Part shown: positions 1 through 7,841 of the stretch, piece by piece
Layout: every line of letters starts with the position of its first letter
Position numbering within the stretch: the first letter of the stretch is position 1
NCBI RefSeq assembly: GCF_049532895.1
Contig: NZ_CP064031.1
Coordinates: 124,001 to 188,000, forward strand
DNA from: Dyella_B acidisoli
GTDB taxonomy: Bacteria > Pseudomonadota > Gammaproteobacteria > Xanthomonadales > Rhodanobacteraceae
Reading direction: 5' to 3'
DNA length: 64,000 nucleotides
Program-made: the position numbers and the translations under genes
The notes under the pieces: model-generated
Database searches by the model: none
What the model was told of the DNA's origin: nothing
What the model saw: only the letters and a program-made list of their open reading frames with translations

Positions 1-292
1 CGGAACTGTTAGTACCCTTCATGTCATCGGGCACTACGGCGCTGGGATCCATCATCGACCCTTCGCCAGCCACCAACCAGACCAGTGAAATGCCGAGGGT
101 GCGCGCAAGGGTTACGCAACGTGCGCGCGAGGGATCGGTATTGCCGTCTCGCCAGCTGCGGACCACCCCCTCCGAAAAGCCGCACATGCGAGCGATCTCC
201 GTGACGCTGCCGACGCGCTGGATCAGCACCTTGATCCGATCGGCGAAGGTCGTCGTGGTGGGTTCGATGGGCGTAAGAGTTTGCACGTTCAT
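1..292 (-). CDS. Phage-repressor-like HTH (XRE/Cro-CI) regulator, 3' part outside window
   Basis: Reading leftward from an ATG at 290-292 gives at least 97 residues with no stop before the window edge. Residues 17-75 form a Cro/CI-type helix-turn-helix: FADRIKVLIQRVGS, then EIARMCGFSEGVVRSWR, then the closing helix ending GISLVWLVAGEG. That last motif is typical of CI-like phage repressors, which often carry a C-terminal S24 (LexA-like) autocleavage domain; whether one is present lies outside the window. A perfect 10-bp palindrome sits 16 bp upstream of the start and further dyads lie beyond it, fitting autoregulation. No phage structural gene is visible, so this could be a chromosomal regulator or the edge of a mobile element to the left. 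Confidence 0.8.
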   Translation of the reverse strand, partial: MNVQTLTPIEPTTTTFADRIKVLIQRVGSVTEIARMCGFSEGVVRSWRDGNTDPSRARCVTLARTLGISLVWLVAGEGSMMDPSAVVPDDMKGTNSS

Positions 293-783
293 CGCAAAAA
301 TTCCGCAGTTAGCTAACGTTTGGCCGGTAAGTTCTTGTCGGCCCGCCTGTTTTTTATAGACCACGTGCCCGTCGTGAATCTGTTGGTTGGTACAAGTTCT
401 TGAGTTTTATTCGTATTAACTTGTACGTAACGACGTGTTTCGAGGTCTTTCTCCTGGCCACAAACGCGTCAGTTTGTTCGGGGTTGACACACGGAAACGT
501 ATACAAGGCAAGAAACTGCGACATGGTCCTGGCGCGCTTGGCGGGGACTGTCGTTCTTGGTGGAGTTGTCTGGCGGGAGTCGTTTGCCTTTTCACCACCC
601 TTGGCCGGCAAATATTCCTCTGCTCAAGCCATTACATACGTAAGCGAATGGCACTTTCGCTCCGTTGACTTTTCCGTGAGTGGACTTTGGGCTATTCTCA
701 GAGGCTCCCCCGCGAATGTTTGCAGCGCGATGCGTTTGGCAGGCACCGCGTTTCGAATCGATCCAACCTGAGGTTCCCATTCC
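293..783. promoter_or_regulatory. Intergenic region with palindromes between divergent genes
   Basis: No convincing gene is present in these 491 bases. What can be seen: a perfect palindrome GTTAGCTAAC at 308-317; an inverted repeat with 9-bp arms GTACAAGTT (390-398) and AACTTGTAC (418-426), 19-bp spacer; and a direct repeat AAGTTCTTG at 329-337 and 394-402. These lie nearest the repressor-like gene and are candidate operators (inference). The rest (427-783) has no clear promoter. TGAGG at 769-773 is a plausible ribosome binding site for the lipoprotein gene starting at 784. Confidence 0.4.
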
Positions 784-1650
784 ATGCGCAGCGTTGTTTG
801 GTCGCTGATGACAGTGGCAGCGGTTGCACTAGCCGGCTGCAATAACTCTTCAAACCCGTCGTCGTCGACCGGCACGGATGGTACGGAAGCGAGTGCACCG
901 GCAGCTGGTGCTGCGCACAGCGTTACCGGTACCGTCACGCTTCGCGGCGGCATCATGCCTTCGCAGCAGGGCAAGCTCGATATCAGCATCGTGGACGTGA
1001 CGGCACAAGGTTCCGCTCCGCTCGCCACCAAGACGATTACTCCGGCCACGACGTTCCCGGAGACGTTCGAGCTGGATTTCAATCCCGCCAACGTCGCTAC
1101 CAATGACCTGTATATCGTGCAGGCCACGCTGACTGACGGTGACCGCCACTACACGATGCCGCTGCAGGCGCCCGTTCTGACTCAGGGTCACCCGACCACC
1201 AACGTCGGCATCGAACTTGCGCCGGAACAGACGCCTGGCGAAAAACTGCTTGTCGTGTTCCAGGGCGTACAGAAGCAGATCGGTGGCATGAAGCGCACCG
1301 CCGGCACCAAGCTTGAGCCGAATGCCTCGCGCGCCTGGCAGGTATTCCGCGAAGGCGGCGAAGTGAAGTTCATTCGGGAGCTGGTGGATTACGGCGATAA
1401 GGGCTTCACCAGCACCGACTATGCCTACAAAGACGGCAAGCCCTGGGCGGTGCAGCAGCAGAAGAAGTCCAGCCAGAGTGCCAAACCCAACTCGGTCGAT
1501 ACCGCGGGTTGGGGCGACGATGGCTCGCTGGTGCTGAAGACGCACGAAGCCGGCGGCAATACTTCGGCGCTTGGCGACAGCGACGCGCAGAATCTGCAGC
1601 AGCAGGCCAAAGACATCCTCAACATGGCGACGGGCGGCAAGGGCAAGTAA
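784..1650 (+). CDS. YbaY/YscW-type lipoprotein (secreted, outer-membrane-associated)
   Basis: A 288-residue protein with a lipoprotein signal: a hydrophobic stretch ending in the lipobox LAGC, so Cys19 should be acylated. A Ser/Thr/Ala linker follows. Residues about 45-130 resemble the YbaY/type-III pilotin-like beta-sandwich family: SVTGTVTLRGG, then SIVDV, then a repeated FELDFNPANV segment. The C-terminal half (about 150-288), with many Gln, Lys and Asp, has no family I recognise. The gene stands alone, ends in a strong terminator shared with the convergent esterase gene, and has TGAGG ten bases before its ATG. Family role is structural or chaperone-like; substrate unknown. Confidence 0.7.
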   Translation: MRSVVWSLMTVAAVALAGCNNSSNPSSSTGTDGTEASAPAAGAAHSVTGTVTLRGGIMPSQQGKLDISIVDVTAQGSAPLATKTITPATTFPETFELDFNPANVATNDLYIVQATLTDGDRHYTMPLQAPVLTQGHPTTNVGIELAPEQTPGEKLLVVFQGVQKQIGGMKRTAGTKLEPNASRAWQVFREGGEVKFIRELVDYGDKGFTSTDYAYKDGKPWAVQQQKKSSQSAKPNSVDTAGWGDDGSLVLKTHEAGGNTSALGDSDAQNLQQQAKDILNMATGGKGK

Positions 1651-1674
1651 GCCTTTCCGTTCTGAGCTTGGATG

Positions 1675-1706
1675 AAAAAAGCCGTCCCAATGGGACGGCT
1701 TTTTTG
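1675..1706. terminator. Bidirectional intrinsic terminator
   Basis: A perfect stem AAAAAAGCCGTCCC / GGGACGGCTTTTTT closes on a tiny AAT loop, with an A-run on one side and a T-run on the other. It sits between two convergent genes, so it should stop transcripts from both the lipoprotein gene and the esterase gene. Confidence 0.9.
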
Positions 1707-1712
1707 TTGCCG

Positions 1713-1742
1713 GTAAAGTTCGGCTTAGAAGCCGAACTTTAC
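1713..1742. repeat. Perfect 30-bp inverted repeat overlapping the esterase stop codon
   Basis: Arms GTAAAGTTCGGCTT and AAGCCGAACTTTAC with only AG between them. The repeat contains the last residues (VKFGF) and the stop codon of the leftward esterase gene. The esterase mRNA can therefore fold exactly at its 3' coding end, just before the shared terminator. A second stop or mRNA-stabilising hairpin is the likely role (inference). Confidence 0.8.
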
Positions 1743-3575
1743 TCCGAGGTTGACGCCATTCGAATGCTGACTGTTGTCGGCGAAGTGGCCGTTGTATGCG
1801 ATCCAGCCCGATAGATTCGGCGTGATCTGCGCCGTGATGCCCGCATTGGCCGAACCCCAGTTCTTCTTGGGCGTAAAGCCGGCCATTTCGAAGCTGCCGT
1901 TCATGCTGTTGAGACCAGCGGTAACCATATCGGTACTGGCGCGGCTGTCGTGATTCCAACCCAGTTCAACGTACGGAGCCAGATCCATGCTGTCGTACTG
2001 CCAATGACCTTGCAGGCGCCAGCCCAGCGTGCTGATCACTGCATTGCGCTCCTGGCGGCCGAACCACATGGCCGTCGCATCATTGCCGTTTTCGCTATAG
2101 CCGTTGATCTTGATGTTCTGGTATTCGAAGTTGGCAAGCGGGCCAGTCTTCAGTCCACCGACATCGAACCAGTAACCGCCATGCAAGCCGATGCCGACGT
2201 ATGAGCCATCCGTCTTGCCGCTTTCATGAGTGCGGTAATCGCCGATCATGAAGACGCGATTGATATTGGTGAAGCTGGCCTGGCCGAAGTCGCCATAAGC
2301 GCCGGCATAAGCGCCGCCGGTATGCCAAGTGAGATAGCCAAGGCCGCTGATCGCTTGCAACCGGTAACCACCGCCACCGCTGACGTCCGCATAGTGCTCA
2401 CCGATGCCGAGCGCCACGCCCGCGGAGAGATAATCCGTTGCGTGGATGTCGGCACCCACAGTGAGGTCAACGTTGTTACTGGTGGTCTTCGGCGCACCGG
2501 CGCGCTGCTCGAACTGCTGATTCGAATAATTGATGTTGGCGAATGCACGCGTGGTGCTGCCGAAATTGTCCGCCATCATCTGATTGCGCACGACGGCCGT
2601 CTGCGTTGTTACCGCAGCGAGCGGAGCTTCTTGCAGCAGCGAAATCTGCTGTGGTGCGGCCAACTCGGACAGCACTACCTGCGAAAGCATGACGTCTGCG
2701 CCCGTGGTGGGATGCACGCCGTCTGCAAACAGATAGGTTTGGTTCGTGCCCGGAGCATAGGTGTATGGCAGGCCGGAACCCTGCGGACCGCACAGCACGG
2801 AGCTCGAGCCCACGCCGCATGCTGGCGTAGTGACGTTAGTGAAACCATAGAGACCCGGATTGGCGATCACCTGACTGAGCAGGCCGAAAGCGTTGACCGG
2901 GATGATGCCTTTGCCAAGGTTCGCAATGCCTGCGTTGAGCTGCCCGTTATAGACCGCGCTCAGCGTGGTGAGCGACGATGCGGCGGACGCACCCGCTTCT
3001 TGCGCCTCGGGCGTCAGGCCGATGTTCGGTAGATTGAATACCAGGATGTTCTTGGCGCCAGCGCTTTGCAGTTCGCCGATCAACTTCACTTCCTGCTGCG
3101 CGGCCGCAACGATCTGCGCTTGTGCCGTAGCAGGTGTGGTCGTTGCATAGAAGATGTCGTTCGCACCGCCCCACATCGTGTACAGCGCGTGGCTGTCGAG
3201 TGTCGGATGGCCGGCAAGATACGTATTGATCTGCGTCGTGATGGTGGGAACGCCGGTTGGTGTGCCAGGCGAATTGTTATTAATGCCAGCGCCACCCCAT
3301 GCGTAGTCGTTGCCGCCCGCAAGCGATGCCGTCAGTGAATAACCCAATGCACTGGCCACATTCTGCACAGCAACGTTACCGGGATTGGTAGTGAACTTCT
3401 GAGGTGGCTGGAAGCTCGGGACTTCATAGAGAGAAAGGTTGCCCGCATCGCTCAGGCTGTCACCGAACGTGATGACGTTGCTGAACGTCGGGTTCGGATT
3501 GCCCGTGGCATATGCGGTTCCTGCAAGGCCCAGGGCGAGCGCAACGGCCCCCGCCATCTTGCGTGGATGGAACAT
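1725..3575 (-). CDS. estA: Autotransporter GDSL esterase/lipase (EstA type)
   Basis: A 616-residue type Va secreted enzyme. A Sec signal peptide (about residues 1-23, ending GTAYA) precedes a GDSL/SGNH hydrolase passenger. Block I is ITFGDSLSDAG with the nucleophile Ser40. The GGANDIF block supplies the oxyanion Asn, and DGVHPT near residue 290 supplies the catalytic Asp and His. The last ~270 residues form an autotransporter beta-barrel ending in a terminal Phe (KFGF), as barrels of this type do. The enzyme should sit on the outer membrane with the esterase facing out, hydrolysing short acyl esters or lipids. AGGGGAG lies 8 bases before the ATG. It is monocistronic between terminator hairpins. 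Confidence 0.93.
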   Translation of the reverse strand: MFHPRKMAGAVALALGLAGTAYATGNPNPTFSNVITFGDSLSDAGNLSLYEVPSFQPPQKFTTNPGNVAVQNVASALGYSLTASLAGGNDYAWGGAGINNNSPGTPTGVPTITTQINTYLAGHPTLDSHALYTMWGGANDIFYATTTPATAQAQIVAAAQQEVKLIGELQSAGAKNILVFNLPNIGLTPEAQEAGASAASSLTTLSAVYNGQLNAGIANLGKGIIPVNAFGLLSQVIANPGLYGFTNVTTPACGVGSSSVLCGPQGSGLPYTYAPGTNQTYLFADGVHPTTGADVMLSQVVLSELAAPQQISLLQEAPLAAVTTQTAVVRNQMMADNFGSTTRAFANINYSNQQFEQRAGAPKTTSNNVDLTVGADIHATDYLSAGVALGIGEHYADVSGGGGYRLQAISGLGYLTWHTGGAYAGAYGDFGQASFTNINRVFMIGDYRTHESGKTDGSYVGIGLHGGYWFDVGGLKTGPLANFEYQNIKINGYSENGNDATAMWFGRQERNAVISTLGWRLQGHWQYDSMDLAPYVELGWNHDSRASTDMVTAGLNSMNGSFEMAGFTPKKNWGSANAGITAQITPNLSGWIAYNGHFADNSQHSNGVNLGVKFGF

Positions 3576-3693
3576 GTGGGTGCTCCCCTATTGTTATGAA
3601 GACGTTACGTTAATGCATGCCATACGGAAGCGCATGCTGCACTGCAGTCAAAATGCACGCTCGTAAAAGCCGCGTGAAAACAGTCGATCAGTC

Positions 3694-3729
3694 TATGGGC
3701 CAAGCGGCAGATCACCCGCTTGGCCCATA
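3694..3729. terminator. Hairpin after tex
   Basis: Arms TATGGGCCAAGCGG (3694-3707) and CCGCTTGGCCCATA (3716-3729), 14 perfect pairs with an 8-base loop, directly downstream of the leftward tex stop. No T-run follows on either strand, so it may be a weak terminator or an mRNA 3'-end protector. Confidence 0.55.
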
Positions 3730-3735
3730 CGCGAT

Positions 3736-6060
3736 TTAGCGCTTCAAAGCACGCGAAAGCGCGTCCGCGAAGGCGCTGTTGGCCGGAGCAGGAGCCGCCT
3801 TCGCCGGGGCGGAGCCCGGTCGCAGTCCGCGGGAATCGCGTCCACCACGTGTGTTGTCGCCGCTGGCTGGCTTACCACCACGAGCCTGGCCCGGCTCATC
3901 GTCCAGGCGCATGGAAAGGGCGATGCGCTGGCGCGCGATGTCCACTTCCATCACTTTCACTTTCACGATGTCGCCGGCCTTCACCGCATCGCGCGGATCT
4001 TTTACGAAGTTGTGCGACAGTGCAGAGACGTGCACCAAGCCATCCTGATGCACGCCGATGTCGACGAACGCACCAAAGGCGGCAACGTTGGTGACACGGC
4101 CTTCGAGAATCATGCCGGGCTTCAGATCTTTTAGATCTTCCACGCCCTCGGCGAAGCTGGGTGCTACGAATTCAGGACGCGGATCGCGACCGGGCTTTTC
4201 GAGCTCCTTGAGAAGGTCGCGCACGGTGGGCACGCCGAAGCGCTCGTCCGTGTATTGCTCAGGCTTCAGGCCGCGCAAGAAGGTAATGTCGCCGATGATG
4301 TTTTTTACTTCGCGGCCGCACTGCGCAATGATGCGCTCCACGACTGGATAGGCTTCCGGGTGTACTGCGCTTGCGTCGAGCGGATTGTCGCCGCTGGGAA
4401 TGCGCAAGAAGCCAGCACACTGTTCGAATGCCTTGTCGCCCAGGCGCGGTACTTTCAGCAAAGCCTTGCGATTGGCGAACGGGCCGTTGGCGTCGCGATG
4501 CTTCACTACATTCTCGGCGACGCTGGGTGTGAGGCCTGCCACGCGCGAAAGTAATGCGGCCGAAGCAGTGTTCACATCCACGCCAACAGCATTCACACAG
4601 TCTTCCACTCGCGCATCCAGCGCACGCGCCAGCTTCACCTGGTTCACGTCGTGCTGGTATTGGCCCACGCCGATTGCTTTCGGTTCGATCTTCACCAACT
4701 CCGCCAACGGATCTTGCAAGCGGCGAGCGATGGAGACGGCGCCGCGCAGACTTACATCGAGATCTGGAAATTCCTTGGCAGCCGTTTCCGATGCCGAATA
4801 CACCGATGCACCGGCTTCGCTCACCACAATCTTGGCGAGCTTCAAATCAGCATGTTTCTTGATGAGCTCGCCGGCCAGCTTGTCGGTTTCGCGTGATGCC
4901 GTGCCGTTGCCGATAGCGATCAGATTTACGCCATGCTGCTTACTCAACACGGCGAGGCGTGCGAGTGATTGATCCCACTGGTTACGTGGTTCGTGCGGAT
5001 AAACCGTATCGGTGGCAAGCAGTTTGCCGGTGGCGTCAACCACGGCCACCTTCACGCCGGTGCGAATGCCTGGGTCCAGGCCCATGACAGTCTTGGCCCC
5101 GGCCGGTGCGGCCAGGAGCAAATCCTTGAGGTTGTCGCCGAACACGCGAATGGCTTCGTCTTCCGCACCTTCGCGCACGCGGCCAAACAAATCCAGCGTG
5201 AGATGAAGATGCAATTTCACGCGCCAAGTCATGCGCACCGTTTCCCGCAACCAGGCATCGGCAGCGCGGCCGCGATCGATGATGCCGGAGTGCGAAGCGA
5301 CACGGCCTTCGCCTTCCTGATGGCCTTGTTCGGCTTCGACGGTCGGCAACAGTTCCAGCTCGATCACGCCTTCGTTGCGCGCACGCATAAGTGCGAGCAG
5401 GCGATGCGAGGGGATCTTGCCGATCGGTTCCATATGATCGAAGTAGTCGCGGAATTTCGCGCCTTCGTTTTCCTTGCCTTCCACGACTTTCGCGCGAATC
5501 TGGCCTTTTTCCCACAACCAATCGCGCAATTCGCCCAGCAGTTGTGCATCTTCAGCGATGCTTTCCATCAGGATCGCACGTGCGCCATCGAGCGCGGCAC
5601 GTACGTCGGGTACACCTTTTTCAGCGTCCACGAACTGTGCGGCGAACGCTTCCGGGGGCTGTGTGGGATCTTCGCGCAGGCCGGTCGCCAGCGGCTCCAG
5701 CCCCGCTTCGCGCGCTATCTGGGCCTTGGTGCGGCGCTTGGGCTTGTAGGGCAGGTAAAGATCTTCCAGGCGTGCCTTGGTGTCGGCTTCGAGAATGTCC
5801 CGCTTCAATGCATCGCTAAGTTTGCCTTGTTCCTCGACGCTGGCGAGGATCGCTGTGCGGCGTTCTTCCAGTTCGCGCAGATAGCGCAGGCGTTCTTCAA
5901 GCGTGCGCAATTGCGTATCGTCGAGGCCGCCCGTGACTTCTTTGCGGTAGCGCGCGATGAATGGCACGGTGGCGCCGCCATCCAGCAATTCCACAGCGGC
6001 TCTTACTTGCTCCGGCTTGGCGGTGATGTCCTGGGCGATGCGTTGTTCGATGCTAAGCAT
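3736..6060 (-). CDS. tex: Tex family S1 RNA-binding protein (transcription accessory protein)
   Basis: A 774-residue Tex protein from the ATG at 6060, where the conserved Tex N-terminus begins (LSIEQRIAQDI); an upstream in-frame ATG at 6144 would add 28 residues unlike the family. The order is an N-terminal helical Tex domain with VPFIARYRKEVTGGLDD, then a YqgF/RNase-H-like domain (GLDPGIRTGVKVAVVD), then helix-hairpin-helix repeats (GVDVNTASAALLSRVAGL), then an S1 domain (GMILEGRVTNVAAFGAFVDIGVHQDGLVH). The tail of ~55 residues is rich in Ala, Pro, Gly and Arg, probably disordered and RNA-binding. Tex associates with nucleic acid and the transcription machinery. It has no partner gene here. 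Confidence 0.95.
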   Translation of the reverse strand: MLSIEQRIAQDITAKPEQVRAAVELLDGGATVPFIARYRKEVTGGLDDTQLRTLEERLRYLRELEERRTAILASVEEQGKLSDALKRDILEADTKARLEDLYLPYKPKRRTKAQIAREAGLEPLATGLREDPTQPPEAFAAQFVDAEKGVPDVRAALDGARAILMESIAEDAQLLGELRDWLWEKGQIRAKVVEGKENEGAKFRDYFDHMEPIGKIPSHRLLALMRARNEGVIELELLPTVEAEQGHQEGEGRVASHSGIIDRGRAADAWLRETVRMTWRVKLHLHLTLDLFGRVREGAEDEAIRVFGDNLKDLLLAAPAGAKTVMGLDPGIRTGVKVAVVDATGKLLATDTVYPHEPRNQWDQSLARLAVLSKQHGVNLIAIGNGTASRETDKLAGELIKKHADLKLAKIVVSEAGASVYSASETAAKEFPDLDVSLRGAVSIARRLQDPLAELVKIEPKAIGVGQYQHDVNQVKLARALDARVEDCVNAVGVDVNTASAALLSRVAGLTPSVAENVVKHRDANGPFANRKALLKVPRLGDKAFEQCAGFLRIPSGDNPLDASAVHPEAYPVVERIIAQCGREVKNIIGDITFLRGLKPEQYTDERFGVPTVRDLLKELEKPGRDPRPEFVAPSFAEGVEDLKDLKPGMILEGRVTNVAAFGAFVDIGVHQDGLVHVSALSHNFVKDPRDAVKAGDIVKVKVMEVDIARQRIALSMRLDDEPGQARGGKPASGDNTRGGRDSRGLRPGSAPAKAAPAPANSAFADALSRALKR

Positions 6061-6142
6061 GGGACTACTCAATTCCTTGGGCTTCGTGGTACGACGAACG
6101 TATGGTGGAAACGTCATGCGTCGGAAGGTCTGCGAGCATGAC

Positions 6143-6175
6143 AAAAAAGGCGGCGCAAGCCCAGCAGCTGCGCCG
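6143..6175 (-). terminator. Intrinsic terminator of the GYF-RDD gene pair
   Basis: On the minus strand the stem CGGCGCA/TGCGCCG (6169-6175 with 6151-6157) is followed by CC and six T residues. It lies 17 bases after the stop of the leftward gene at 6192 and before the tex start. Confidence 0.8.
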
Positions 6176-6191
6176 TCGCTGATTGGACGAA

Positions 6192-6941
6192 TCAGGCGTT
6201 GAAGTGGCCGTGTTCACGGCTTGGCCGTTGTGGCGGCTGCTCCTGCGCTGTGCCGTTAAGCACGTACGTGCCGGCCCATAAATCGTGCAGACCCTGTTTG
6301 CGCTGCGTCCAGGTGATGGCGAGATAGCAGATCAGCGGAATCAGGCCAAAGATCGCGGCCGACAATCTCACAACGTTGCGTGCAGCAGAACGTCCAAGCG
6401 TGATGCGCTGCCCGTGCAGATCTGTCACGCGCAGGCGTAGCGCCAGCTTGCCGGGCGTGGCCTGCCATTTGGAGGCTTCGAAGAATACGTAGTACAGATA
6501 GGTGATCACGAGCGAAGCCACCGAGGCAGCTTCCGTCGCCTGCGCATAAGTGCGCATCGCCGCGGTCATGTCGGCGCCGTTTTGTATTTGTTCGAGCAGG
6601 TGTTTGTATGCCTCCAGGCCGTCAAACGCATACATCGCGATCAAGGAAGGAATGATGAGGATGATCAGGTCGATCACCCATGCACCGAAGCGCTGCCAAA
6701 AACTTGCGTAGTCGAAATCGACGGCATTTGCTCGCTGCTGCAGTGGTGGCGGGCTGTTCGGACTAGGCGCGGGCGCAGGTTTATCCTGCGGGAACAATAC
6801 CGACAACGGCTGCCAATCTGCCAGCCCTTCACGCCAGCCGAGATCGTCGGGACTCAACTGGCCGCTACGCAGCCATTCCCGCACCTGTTCTTCCTGATAA
6901 GGGCCGTGGCGTTCGCCATTTCGGCCGATCCAGACTTCCAT
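6192..6941 (-). CDS. GYF_2-RDD domain membrane protein, copy 1
   Basis: A 249-residue protein from the ATG at 6941, preceded by GAGGAA seven bases upstream; an upstream start at 6971 would lack this site. Residues 1-50 are a GYF_2-type domain (MEVWIGRNGERHGPYQEEQVREWL, split here by position: the GPY motif is at 13-15). After a Pro/Ala linker comes an RDD domain with hydrophobic helices: FWQRFGAWVIDLIILIIPSL, a central pair, and the conserved VTDLHGQRITLGRS-AARNVVR segment. RDD proteins are inner-membrane proteins of mostly unknown role; a few are ion antiporters. GYF domains bind proline-rich peptides. The downstream gene of a tandem paralogous pair, it carries the terminator. Confidence 0.8.
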   Translation of the reverse strand: MEVWIGRNGERHGPYQEEQVREWLRSGQLSPDDLGWREGLADWQPLSVLFPQDKPAPAPSPNSPPPLQQRANAVDFDYASFWQRFGAWVIDLIILIIPSLIAMYAFDGLEAYKHLLEQIQNGADMTAAMRTYAQATEAASVASLVITYLYYVFFEASKWQATPGKLALRLRVTDLHGQRITLGRSAARNVVRLSAAIFGLIPLICYLAITWTQRKQGLHDLWAGTYVLNGTAQEQPPQRPSREHGHFNA

Positions 6942-7017
6942 CGCGTATTCCTCAAAAAACATCCGGCGCATGATGCCATGCGCCTGAAAATACCTTCAGC
7001 ACCTAAGGAATAGTGAG

Positions 7018-7764
7018 TCAGGCATTGAACGTGGAATTGTCACCGGGTTTCGGTGGTGGAACCGATCTCCGCACTTCACTGGCGCGGCCTTTGAGTACCA
7101 GGGTGCTCGCGATAAGGTCATGCAAACCTTGCTTGCGGCGGGTAAACGCCACCATCAAATAGCCAATGCAGAAGAGAAAGGCGCTGATGAGTTGAGCGCC
7201 ATAACGGCCCACGGCGCGGGCAAGATTGATCCGTTTACCTTGCAGGTCCGTAACGCGTATGCCAACGGCAAGCTTGCCTACGGTAGCCTGCCAAGCTGAG
7301 CTTTCGCAAAGCGCGCTGTATATCCACCAGGCGAGGGTGGCTGCAAGCAGGTATCCGCCCATGCCGGCATAAAAATGGGTTAGTGCATGCAATGTTGCCG
7401 GGTCATCCGGCGACATGTTTTGCGTTTGCTGCAGGAGTGCTTCCTGTTTTGCCTGGGTGCCAAACAACATGCCTAGCAAAGTGCATGGAATGTACATGAC
7501 GACGCAGTCAATGAAATACGCCGTAACGCGAATCCAAAAGCCGGCGTATTCGACATCTGCGGTCGCGACGTTAGGCGGCGTGAATGGAGGAGGTACCTTG
7601 GCCAGGTCATCGGCAAACAGTGTCGCGAGTGGCTGCCAGTCCGCCATGCCTTCTTGCCAGCCAAGGTCATCTGGACGCAATTCGCCGCTGCGTAACCATT
7701 CCCGCACCTGTTCTTGCTGATAGGGACCGTGGCGTTCGCCGTTTCGGCCGATCCAGACTTCCAT
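7018..7764 (-). CDS. GYF_2-RDD domain membrane protein, copy 2
   Basis: A 248-residue paralogue of the next gene downstream, sharing almost the whole first 50 residues (only a few changes in the GYF_2 domain) and even the ribosome binding region (GAGGAACATGCG before ATG). The RDD part (FWIRVTAYFIDCVVMYIPC onward, with VTDLQGKRINLARAVGRYGAQ) is more divergent than the GYF part. The unequal divergence suggests either strong selection or gene conversion on the N-terminal domain. Role unknown; probably both proteins sit in the inner membrane with the GYF domain cytoplasmic. The gap to the paralogue is 76 bases, so the two are probably cotranscribed. Confidence 0.8.
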   Translation of the reverse strand: MEVWIGRNGERHGPYQQEQVREWLRSGELRPDDLGWQEGMADWQPLATLFADDLAKVPPPFTPPNVATADVEYAGFWIRVTAYFIDCVVMYIPCTLLGMLFGTQAKQEALLQQTQNMSPDDPATLHALTHFYAGMGGYLLAATLAWWIYSALCESSAWQATVGKLAVGIRVTDLQGKRINLARAVGRYGAQLISAFLFCIGYLMVAFTRRKQGLHDLIASTLVLKGRASEVRRSVPPPKPGDNSTFNA

Positions 7765-7841
7765 CGCATGTTCCTCGATAGCATCCGGGGCATGATGCCA
7801 TGCACCTGAGCGGGACGGTGAGCGGATAACAGGGTGTGCGG

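Noticed and set aside
484..505. TTGACA (484-489) and TATACA (500-505) as a promoter
   Set aside because: The spacing is only 10 bases, too short for a sigma-70 promoter.
665..698. TTGACT (665-670) and TATTCT (693-698) as the lipoprotein promoter
   Set aside because: The gap is 22 bases, longer than the usual 16-18; weak evidence only.
400..771. Rightward reading frame of 123 codons between the repressor-like gene and the lipoprotein gene
   Set aside because: No ribosome binding site, no recognisable domain, composition unlike the neighbouring genes. It overlaps the palindromic control region.
745..775. TTTCGAATC as a tRNA T-loop
   Set aside because: No acceptor, anticodon or D-arm can be folded around it.
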